NCBI GenBank assembly: GCA_009859145.1
Contig: VRVR01000020.1
Span: forward strand, 296,452-360,451
Reading direction: 5' to 3'
Source of the DNA: Andalucia godoyi
Taxonomy: Eukaryota; Discoba; Jakobea; Jakobida; Andaluciidae
DNA length: 64,000 nucleotides
In this document: positions 21,701-28,896 of the stretch, in pieces
Numbering within the stretch: position 1 is the stretch's first letter
Layout: each line of letters opens with the position of its first letter
Made by a program: the position numbers and the translations under genes
Notes under the pieces: model-generated
Databases searched by the model: none
Told to the model about the DNA's origin: nothing
What the model saw: the letters and a program-made list of their open reading frames with translations, nothing else

Positions 21701-22993
21701 CGAGATGTGCGCTTCTCCTGCATTGGGACGAAGCTCTTTGAGGGTGAGACGATGAAGCGAAATGAGATATACTCATTCATTTGCAAATTGAAAGCACTGA
21801 AACTGCATGAGAAGACTGGCCCTGCGAATCCGCAAGTTGTCCAGCAGTTGCTGACTCCGAATAAGGATGACATTGAGTGCCGAATTGCGTATGTGGAGTT
21901 TTTGGCTGACGTGGGCTACACTAGCATTGCTTCACGATATCTGCAGTCGCTCATTCCGCTGTCAAAGTCTCTGGACGAGAGCCAAGTTCGGAAGCTGTCC
22001 GATTTGGAAAAGGCTCTTGATGGAAGCACACCGTCGCAGAAGCAGGAGAAAGGATGGCTCAAGTCTGTGTTTGGACTGAAGTTCATGTCCGATGACTCTT
22101 CCGGCAAGTCCTCTTTACCTGTCGCTTCCTCTCCATTGTCAGCGTTGCCGCCCTCTACAATCCCTATGCAGCATCCGATCTCCACGCCGGCCGCCAGTTC
22201 TACGTTCGCCAGCCCTTCACCGAGCACCAGTGAACCTCCTGCTGCTTTGCAGCGATCAAATTCTTCGTCTGCGACGTCTGGTCAGGATCCTCAGAAGCCT
22301 GCAGTCGCAGCTTCTGCCACGACTGGCCAGAAAGGGGGAAAGGAAGTCGCAGACGCTGGTGTTGGCGGATTCTTCCGGAAACTACTCGGTGGTCGGAACA
22401 AGGAAGTGAAGCTCGGTGATAATTTACAGTGCTATTATGACGAGAAACTCGGACGCTGGGTGTTCCCAGATGAAGATCCCTCCAAAGTTGCTGCCGCCTC
22501 TGCGCCCCCGCCCATGATGCAGCTGAATGTCCAGAACAGTGCATATGCAACAATCCCTGCGACGGCACCGGGTCCAGGACCAGGAGTAGCAGCACCAGGG
22601 TCAGGACCGGCCACCTCTGCTCCGGGCATTCCAGCTTCTGGTTTCGCACCTGGATTTCCCGGTTCTTCTTCATCGGGGAGCTCGGGTATGCCAATCTCTT
22701 CTGTTCCGTCCATGCCGCTGGCGATGAATGCCGTGACATCCCGGTACGTGGATCCATTTTCGCTCTCTGCTGGACCTGCTCCTCCGGCTCCATCTGCAGG
22801 AGTGCGTCCTTCAGGTCTTGTTGCTCCTCCAGCTTCCGTTCCACCACCTGGCCTGAGTCAGGGTCCAATGATGCCGGGAGGTTTTGCAGCACCTGTTCCG
22901 ATGGGACCTGGTGCACCTCCAAGGTTCTTCATGCCGAAGCCCTCGGTGCCCACGGAGGCCCCCGCTGAACAAACCCTGCCGCCGCAGTCTTGA
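18776..22993 (+). CDS. SEC16: COPII scaffold SEC16
   Basis: A 1405-residue single-exon protein organising ER exit sites. Residues 1-550 are Ser/Pro/His/Gln-rich and disordered. A short coiled coil lies at about 555-585. The conserved central domain starts near 687 (IPVASFGFGGKLVVTFP), and the ACE1 alpha-solenoid that binds Sec13 spans about 820-1075. C-terminally, at about 1190-1235, is the conserved GGFFRKLLGG ... KLGD ... YYDEKLGRWVFPDEDP block, followed by a Pro/Gly-rich tail. This order matches yeast and animal SEC16. The protein is peripheral on ER membranes and recruits Sec23/24 and Sec13/31. The start ATG follows an A/G-rich leader; no upstream ATG is in frame nearby. Confidence 0.95.
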   Translation: MSVPDDVSFFDSLPSGTESDPDAAFFSQLSGADEGAVHDGHSAGYSSTSTYSDTASSVARRNPGSYQQSTAILDPSPLPPSSTTSSTASAAPSWMPPTASTSHVHPLHSSVSQESFEHSAGTPPQNDPTVTFSGRPQDGITAMNLMMMEDSFASSHPPQATTPASHVHSEPSLPDDATSEYAYSSRFSHSSGSSSTSTDNVSTFQAAPDHQGEPHEQGDWAWDQHSAGEGADFFDHIRPPSEPSTSASSLGSTAMMMQQHPQLLDHATVTGAPTQSHDTPPHQAVGPITDAAYYGSQIPQPQFSLQAGFVSVVNPPMFSSQAAGIPPNSVASARPPHALDNGSHPQPVFQPPQFAPQHPSLPSWPASSSTPVYAQPQATASATSNALPPMPEPQLSHSHAAQQNSQFLYHEQGGFGTPLSPPASAGGFQEISLTQQSPPVGGPLPNRVPSGSAAPVGQSMLSVSSGAFHAVPGPYHPSSVPVPQAAVPPNIAPSTFAAVPIASHAQPPLPPQISHTGPPNHHPLPANHLSFPTAQPVQANSQFSYGDQAHPDASALSPGSKARLEIENQKRTLELQMEELRRKMEELNGGAFVNGSQQPSQLVHNGGTTGYGPSHGRPQGHGHGRTPSFGSGPVFGATMSTSSSFASLPTYDGGLQGFRPGMHPGHQSSFGAVSHHSLIPFEIANDIMIPPKGAQIPVASFGFGGKLVVTFPRKQHRLNVLNPNAPAAESSLKPGSVAIHTMSSLFPIDDDHAFPVQFGNVQAVPQLVQYVQRKISFAADADERTLWSLLMVELQGLENEQVRLQGYKDLLTSLSSATPLENSCHVAKDLSVDADFTSIDQLLLDGKRDEAVKQAVRQKQFALALMLSSVIDKKTFHSVAAQYVKESMDEKSPLRTLLMVICQNISQTLLDNSSEHSVSWQQEWAHHVLMLISNPVHHMENWLVQLGDKLARDYGLVVPSILCYMFAAIPIESPFRDVRFSCIGTKLFEGETMKRNEIYSFICKLKALKLHEKTGPANPQVVQQLLTPNKDDIECRIAYVEFLADVGYTSIASRYLQSLIPLSKSLDESQVRKLSDLEKALDGSTPSQKQEKGWLKSVFGLKFMSDDSSGKSSLPVASSPLSALPPSTIPMQHPISTPAASSTFASPSPSTSEPPAALQRSNSSSATSGQDPQKPAVAASATTGQKGGKEVADAGVGGFFRKLLGGRNKEVKLGDNLQCYYDEKLGRWVFPDEDPSKVAAASAPPPMMQLNVQNSAYATIPATAPGPGPGVAAPGSGPATSAPGIPASGFAPGFPGSSSSGSSGMPISSVPSMPLAMNAVTSRYVDPFSLSAGPAPPAPSAGVRPSGLVAPPASVPPPGLSQGPMMPGGFAAPVPMGPGAPPRFFMPKPSVPTEAPAEQTLPPQS

Positions 22994-22999
22994 TAACAA

Positions 23000-23048
23000 C
23001 AACGATGACGACGACGACGACGACGACGACGGAAAGAAGAAGAAGAAG
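23000..23048. repeat. GAC/GAA triplet run after the SEC16 stop
   Basis: Imperfect GAC then GAA triplets in the SEC16 3' untranslated region, between two convergent genes. Confidence 0.75.
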
Positions 23049-23100
23049 TTGTCATGTACGCGCTGCCTTTTTGTCACTTCTTCTTGGCTACATTAGAGAA

Positions 23101-23162
23101 ATGAACGATGAACGATGAACGATGAACGATGAACAATGAACAATGAACAATGAACAATGAAC
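23101..23162. repeat. Heptamer minisatellite ATGAAC(G/A)
   Basis: About nine head-to-tail copies: the first four end in G and the rest in A. This suggests array growth after a single variant arose. It lies between the ends of SEC16 and the MFSD5-like gene. Confidence 0.9.
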
Positions 23163-23231
23163 ACGGCTCCGCTTCAGGCCCAATTACATAATTTTAATCT
23201 CGTCAGAGAGACAAACATTTCGTCACATTAC

Positions 23232-24524
23232 TTAATGACCAAGACCATGCGACAGCAATGACTGACTGTCTGTCGGGGCTCGTGTGAAAAGAAAATGGGA
23301 GAATCCCGCTGCCAGCGCCAGCAATCCCGAGTTTATCAAGAAAATCTGCTCAATTCGCAGGTTGCCGGAATTGAAAAGAATGAACAGAACAAGCAGGTTG
23401 AGCGGCACTCGGAAGAGGTTCATCACCGTAGCTCGAACGTCTTCAGGAATGTACTTGGAACGGAGAGTTCCAATCGAGGGCCAGAAGACACCCACACACG
23501 CCTCAAAGGCAAAGAAGGAGAATCGGATCCAGGCAAGAGAGTGAGAAACAACTGGAATATACATGCACAGAGACGCAAGGAGAAAGACCCAGCGAACAAA
23601 ATTTTCCACGCCAAGCTTCGCCTCATCCGTCAAGTACGAGAACATCAAAGAACCGATCATGACGCACTGCATAAACACAGCAAAGACGTAGCCATATGGA
23701 ATGCGTGATTCGTAGCTGGACAGCGCAGGAGTCCAGGAAAAGACAAATGAATACATTGCGGCTTCAAACAAGGATTGCATTGCTCCCAGAGCAAAGATGC
23801 GAGGGTCGGATCGGAGGGCTTCAAACGCACCTTTGAAGGACTGCGAAGCCAATGCGCTTGCGTCTCCGTAATTCTCCGTCCACGTGCTATCAATGATGAC
23901 ATACGCAGCAACCAGCAACAAGATGGAAACATCAAATGGTGCCACAAAGCCAAACACGTCTGCCATGAGGTTGGCGACGATGCCGGAAGAAATGGCGACG
24001 ATGGAGTTTGCCGTTGTGGCGAGTCCAAACGTGGTTCCCAGCAGCGAGCTTTCAAAGCCTCGCTCACGATGGGCATGCACCATCCAGCTTTCAAAAACGG
24101 AAAACAACAATGAGGTCGCGACGCCCCCGAACAAGCGTCCGATCATCAACATCCAGAACGACGAAGAGTGCTTGGTCAAGCATGAAAGAATGTACAAAAT
24201 GCAATACAGCTTGGAGAAGCTCTTGCGCCCATATTTGTCTGCAAGTCCCCCAACAATGGTTCCGAACAAGAACGACGACCCGAAACCTGCGACAAACAGC
24301 GCGCCAATGTCCTTTCTGGAAAATCCGTAATGCTCATACAGTGCATACACATGCGATCCCTGCAGCCAATCAGCAGCACTTACGAGCACGAATACCACAA
24401 GGTAGTTTTTCTGGAACTTTTTGAACTCGAGCGTATGATCGTGCGATCCAGACTGCTGTTTCCAAGAACGATATTGAAACCCAGTGCAAATCACCAGCAG
24501 GAACAAAAACAGCGTTGCGTACAT
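23232..24524 (-). CDS. MFSD5: MFS transporter, MFSD5 / molybdate transporter 2 family
   Basis: A 430-residue integral membrane protein with about 12 transmembrane helices. Family blocks are clear: AADWLQGSHVYALYEHYGFS (about residues 50-70), the MFS loop motif GGLADKYGRK, MQSLFEAAMYSFVFSWTP at the start of the second half, and FWPSIGTLRSKYIPED plus NLFRVPLN near 370-390. Human MFSD5 shows the same segments. MFSD5 and its algal homologue MOT2 mediate high-affinity molybdate uptake. The ATG sits just before the first hydrophobic helix. Upstream lies a run of microsatellites in its leader or promoter. Substrate specificity is inferred from the family only. Confidence 0.9.
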   Translation of the reverse strand: MYATLFLFLLVICTGFQYRSWKQQSGSHDHTLEFKKFQKNYLVVFVLVSAADWLQGSHVYALYEHYGFSRKDIGALFVAGFGSSFLFGTIVGGLADKYGRKSFSKLYCILYILSCLTKHSSSFWMLMIGRLFGGVATSLLFSVFESWMVHAHRERGFESSLLGTTFGLATTANSIVAISSGIVANLMADVFGFVAPFDVSILLLVAAYVIIDSTWTENYGDASALASQSFKGAFEALRSDPRIFALGAMQSLFEAAMYSFVFSWTPALSSYESRIPYGYVFAVFMQCVMIGSLMFSYLTDEAKLGVENFVRWVFLLASLCMYIPVVSHSLAWIRFSFFAFEACVGVFWPSIGTLRSKYIPEDVRATVMNLFRVPLNLLVLFILFNSGNLRIEQIFLINSGLLALAAGFSHFLFTRAPTDSQSLLSHGLGH

Positions 24525-24547
24525 GCTCTTTATTTCTCCTCTCTGTC

Positions 24548-24587
<40 letters not shown>

Positions 24588-25387
24588 CCCAACTCACCAA
24601 CTCACCAACTCACCAACTCACCAACTCACCAACTCACCAACTCACCAACTCACCGTTCTTCTGGTGAAATTGCTCAAGATAAATAGATAGAAATAAAAAG
24701 AGAAACGCCCGATGACGTTCTGCATAAAAATCCTCCAAACGAAGCGGATGACAGTCAGGCAAAATCAGTTCCGGGAATTGCCCCAGACACTCGTTCGCCA
24801 ACATCCAGCAACCACGCAGCCAATTCACCACGCAGATTTCAAGAAGCAACCCTAGCTGTGTCCATGCTTTCTTTATATGCAAACACCTATTATTGTTAAA
24901 CCCCCTTTTGCGGTGGGAAACGAACCCTAAATAGCGCCGGTCCTTTTTGCCAGGTATTGAAACGCCCTCCCAACAAGGCGGCGAAGGCCTCCCTTTGGCA
25001 GTTTGTTTCCCTACGTCTCTCCCTCTCTCTCTCTTTGGGGGAAAAAAAACCCTCCGCAGAACACAGCGCATTTCTTCTGTCATTATACTTATCTGTTCGA
25101 TTTCATTTTCATATTTTTTAATTTATTAATTATTTTTTTAAAATAATAATAATAAATTGACTCTTTTTGATTAGCAAAGACGGAGAGGAGATTTAGTTTC
25201 TGTTGTTTTTCCTCCCAACGAAAAGTGTCATTGTTGCGTTAATTATTTTTTAATTACGTTTTGGGCTGTACAGTTTAATTTTCCAGACGCTTTACTGTCA
25301 CTCGGACACGCGCTGACTCTCGCACTGCTGTGTCTGTTTTGGACAGCGATCATAGAGAGAAGGAAGACGTAGAAGGATCAAGCAAGA
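24525..25387. other. Repeat-rich divergent promoter between MFSD5-like and coiled-coil genes
   Basis: It contains (CT)n and (AC)n runs at 24547-24587 and the octamer array listed next. A 149-codon minus-strand frame at 24634-25083 runs through the repeat and shows no known domain, so I do not call it. A strongly AT-rich block at 25100-25270 precedes the plus-strand gene. Confidence 0.5.
24591..24654. repeat. Octamer minisatellite AACTCACC x8
   Basis: Eight perfect 8-bp copies. Read on the minus strand, the unit is GGTGAGTT. It lies within 70-130 nt of the MFSD5-like start codon on that gene's own strand. Confidence 0.95.
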
Positions 25388-28300
25388 ATGTCAGGCCGGA
25401 AAGGATCAAAATCATCATCGTCAAAGTCGGGGAGTAGTGTATCGACGATGCATTCCGTGTATGGATCATCCTCTGCTTCATCCGGCGTTCCTCGGTCGTC
25501 GTCGTCTACCAACCGACGATCTCAGTCTTCGCTGCGCAGAGATGTGGAGTCGATTGCAACTCCAAGACCGATTGCGACGTATGGGTTTCGGACTGCGGCA
25601 CCCTCTGGACTCCGGGCAGTGCCTGTGCGATCCGGGAAGTCGAGCGCAACCCTCTTTGAAACGACATCGTCTTTGAAGAATAGCTCGGAATCTGGAGCCA
25701 AGAAATCAAAAAAGAAGAAGGCGGCTTCATCAACTACTGGAACAGGAGCTGGAGCTGGGGGAGGAAAGAAAAAGCTCGTGGAGCACTATGTCTCGGCGGA
25801 CGAGTACGAAGATGCAGATGCAGATGGCGATCCAGATGCAGATGAAATTGCAATGCCGAATTCAGCAAGGCCGCGGTTGGAGTCGTCCACTGCTGCCAGA
25901 AGCTCCCGGTCTCGGATGGGATTTCAGGATAATTCTGCGCAAATGGAGTTCAAGTCGCTGAGCTCAGGGAGGAATCAAGGTGCTTCTCCCTCTCCTGTTC
26001 CGTTTCCCGTGGGCTCAAGATCCTCTTCACGACAGATGGCTCGTAATACATCCAGAACTGCATCTCCTTATTTCGGGGGACGCCTATCCTCGCTTCGATT
26101 CAACGACGAAGATGAAGAGGATGGCCTGCCGAAGCAACGTCGAAAGAGAAACGACGACGTCATTGATGATAACGTGATGAATGGTCATGGAGAATTTACC
26201 GATAATGACGGAGACGAGGAAGAGGATGATGAGGAGGGCTCCGAAGAGCCTGCCGACGACAGTTTCGCAGCGGCAAGAAATCGATCCGATGATGATGCAA
26301 GAGTGTCGAGTTCTGGCGGCGAAGAGTTTATCGACGATGCTGTCATCTCTTCCAGAAGGATCAGTTCGTCGAAGCCTTCGTCAGAGATGCGCTCCAGAGG
26401 AGGGGGAGCAGCGGCCGCCGTGAGAGAGCGACCATCTTCGGAAAAGCTTCCACCTATTGCTGCGCAGCGCTCGAGCTCTTCGGAAAAGTCTCGCCAAAGA
26501 CCGCAATCAGTGTCTCTTGTTACTGCGGAAGATCTGGATCGCCGCCTGTCCGAGTTTATGTTGATGCAGCAGCAGATGCACGACCAGAAGGAAACATTGC
26601 TTCGGCAGCAGTTGTCGCAACAACAGCAACAAATGGAGGTCCAAGCAAAGCAGCACCAACATCCACAATTGCAGTCGCAGTCACAGCCGCAGTCACAGCC
26701 GCAGTCAGAACAGCAGAGCAGACAGCAGATACCTGCCAGTGAGTTATCGGATCGTCAACAGCAGCAGCGACAGGCGGCGTCAAACGGCCCTGAGCAATCA
26801 GCTCAAGCGTATCGTACGAATGCCGTGCAAGCGCAGATGGCGAGTTCCCCGACAACCCACCAGTCTCAACAACACATGGTCGGTTCCGCAAACTATGGCG
26901 AGCCCCGTCCTTCTCAGCTGAACAACGAGCTGGAGCGGCAGAGGCGCCTGCTTGCTGCGAAGGCCAATGAAGCGGATCAATTGCGCTCCGAGCTGTCGGA
27001 GATTTCTACACTGCTTTCAAACACATTTTCAACCCTTCAAGAGAAAACCAAGACGGTGGACGAGAAGGAAAGAGTGCTGGATTCCTTGAAAGTCAAGTTG
27101 CACGAGTTGGAAACGAACTCCGCGACTCTTCAGCGGCGATTGTCTGATCGTGAAGCGGAACTGCAGGAACGCGTCGCATTTTTCGATCGAATCCTCAAGG
27201 AGCGACAGAAGGAACTGGAAGACATGCTCGATGAGCGACGGAAAGAATTGAAGACGATCAAGGAGCGAGAGCAGCTGTGCCGTGAGTACGAGGAAAAATT
27301 GGAGAATCGTGAACGTGACTTGCTTGCCCGTGAAAAGAAGTTTACCGTCTCTGTGGACGAGCAAAGATCTCAGCTGTCTGATTTGGAAGCCGTAGTCGGC
27401 AGACGGAATGACGAGCTGTCCAAGATCAAGGCCGATATTGAGCACCTGGTGAAAGTGCGAGACGATCTTTCTGCGCAAGGAAAGAACTTTGAAAACGCGG
27501 TGCATCAATTTGAAGATCGCATTGGTCTTGCACAAAAGACCCACGTGGAACAGGAAAAGCAAATCGTTGCCTCAGTGCTCCGACGACGCCTGATTGACGT
27601 CGCGATTGTCGAGGAAATTCATGAGGAGTTCCGTGCTTTGGAGGCTCGTGAATTCCTCATTCAGCAGAAGGAGGAGCGCCTGGAGAGAATGTACGAGGTG
27701 GTTCAGACGCAAGCAACGCGCAACGCGGAGGCCACTGCAAAAATACGTGACGCCCAAAATGTAATCAAGAAGCAGCGTGATTTGTTACTCACAAAGCAGG
27801 AGCGCTTGCGACTGGCGATGGTTTCGAGGAAAACGGAGCTCATCACACTGGAGGAGGAATGCCGGAAGTATCGCAAGGAAGTTGACGAGCTGAAGATCGT
27901 TTCTGCCCAGAAGGAATCCGTCGTGAAGGAGCTTGGATCCATGGACGAAGCGCTGCGGTTGAAGCGGAGAGAGCTCGAGGCATTGCAGGAAATTGAACGA
28001 GACACTTATCAGCAGCTGGAGCGGCACTCAAAGTCATTCCGAGAAGAGGTGGAATCAAAGGAGAAAGAGACGGACGAGCGGCTGCTGCGTCGCAGAACTG
28101 ATTTGAAGAACACTGAAGATGCCCTTTCTGCTCGGAGAAAAGAACTGACGGCTCTGGAAAAGATGATCTTGGAACGGGAACAGCGATTGCACGGGATTGA
28201 AGCGATTTCCAATGGCTCCATGTCCCCACGGCCGTCGATGCGCACGCCCTCGACTCCTGGATCCTCCGCGCCTCAAACGATGCTTTCGAGTTATGCAAGT

Positions 28301-28579
28301 GGTTCCGGGAATTCTTCACAGCCCCAGCCTCCAACAACGCCCAACGGTGGTTCTTTCCGAAAATCCGTGAAGTTTAACGAGTCTGTCGCTTCTCCTGCAC
28401 CAGCGTCATCCGCAGCGTCTCCTGCTCCACGCCCTGTTGCAAGATCTTCAAACAGAACTTCTTCTTCGTCGTCGGCGTCCGACTTTGATATTGACGACGG
28501 ATTGTCGGATCTGGCGAACGAGCTAGACGCCCTCATGATGCCTCCTCCGCCTTCAGAATATCGCAAGACCACTGCCTAG
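25388..28579 (+). CDS. Long coiled-coil protein with disordered ends
   Basis: A 1063-residue, single-exon protein. Residues 1-390 are Ser-, Arg- and Glu/Asp-rich and low complexity. A Gln-rich segment lies at about 390-490. A long heptad-repeat coiled coil follows at about 515-935, rich in Glu, Lys, Arg and Leu and broken by few helix breakers. The C-terminus is Ser/Pro-rich with a conserved-looking FRKSVKFNESVASP stretch near 995 and an acidic patch DFDIDDGLSDLANELDAL near the end. That patch could be an amphipathic docking helix. The layout resembles centrosomal, basal-body or flagellar scaffolds, but I recognise no family. The start ATG is the first in the frame. Confidence 0.75.
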   Translation: MSGRKGSKSSSSKSGSSVSTMHSVYGSSSASSGVPRSSSSTNRRSQSSLRRDVESIATPRPIATYGFRTAAPSGLRAVPVRSGKSSATLFETTSSLKNSSESGAKKSKKKKAASSTTGTGAGAGGGKKKLVEHYVSADEYEDADADGDPDADEIAMPNSARPRLESSTAARSSRSRMGFQDNSAQMEFKSLSSGRNQGASPSPVPFPVGSRSSSRQMARNTSRTASPYFGGRLSSLRFNDEDEEDGLPKQRRKRNDDVIDDNVMNGHGEFTDNDGDEEEDDEEGSEEPADDSFAAARNRSDDDARVSSSGGEEFIDDAVISSRRISSSKPSSEMRSRGGGAAAAVRERPSSEKLPPIAAQRSSSSEKSRQRPQSVSLVTAEDLDRRLSEFMLMQQQMHDQKETLLRQQLSQQQQQMEVQAKQHQHPQLQSQSQPQSQPQSEQQSRQQIPASELSDRQQQQRQAASNGPEQSAQAYRTNAVQAQMASSPTTHQSQQHMVGSANYGEPRPSQLNNELERQRRLLAAKANEADQLRSELSEISTLLSNTFSTLQEKTKTVDEKERVLDSLKVKLHELETNSATLQRRLSDREAELQERVAFFDRILKERQKELEDMLDERRKELKTIKEREQLCREYEEKLENRERDLLAREKKFTVSVDEQRSQLSDLEAVVGRRNDELSKIKADIEHLVKVRDDLSAQGKNFENAVHQFEDRIGLAQKTHVEQEKQIVASVLRRRLIDVAIVEEIHEEFRALEAREFLIQQKEERLERMYEVVQTQATRNAEATAKIRDAQNVIKKQRDLLLTKQERLRLAMVSRKTELITLEEECRKYRKEVDELKIVSAQKESVVKELGSMDEALRLKRRELEALQEIERDTYQQLERHSKSFREEVESKEKETDERLLRRRTDLKNTEDALSARRKELTALEKMILEREQRLHGIEAISNGSMSPRPSMRTPSTPGSSAPQTMLSSYASGSGNSSQPQPPTTPNGGSFRKSVKFNESVASPAPASSAASPAPRPVARSSNRTSSSSSASDFDIDDGLSDLANELDALMMPPPPSEYRKTTA

Positions 28580-28896
28580 TTTCCGCATGCATTGACCTCG
28601 CAGAATAAAAAGAATCCATTTTTCATTTTTTATTTGTTTATTATTTTAATTCAAGTTAATTTAAGGAATTAATGAATTAATGAATTAATGAATTAATGAA
28701 CCAGGAAAACAGTGAACAGTGCTTCCCAAATGTGATGTCTTGCGATGCTCTCTTTTTTATTTTTTCTTTTTTATGGAACAATTACATGAACAAATGCGTG
28801 TACTGTATTTCTGACCGAGTTGTTTATTATTATTATATAAAGACCCTTTTCGCAAATTGGACGTGTGCGTAACGTAAAGAGACGAGGGAACAGCGA
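28580..28896. other. Convergent 3' spacer with GAATTAAT repeat
   Basis: AT-rich sequence between two convergent stop codons. Four copies of the octamer GAATTAAT occupy 28667-28699. An AATAAA-like polyadenylation element (AGAATAAAAAG) lies at 28602-28612 for the coiled-coil gene. Confidence 0.6.

Noticed and set aside
24591-24654. CRISPR-like repeat array
   Set aside because: Direct 8-bp tandem units without spacers, in eukaryotic DNA; a minisatellite.
24634-25083. 149-codon minus-strand frame upstream of the MFSD5-like gene
   Set aside because: It runs through the octamer repeat and leader region with no domain; probably 5' untranslated or promoter sequence.
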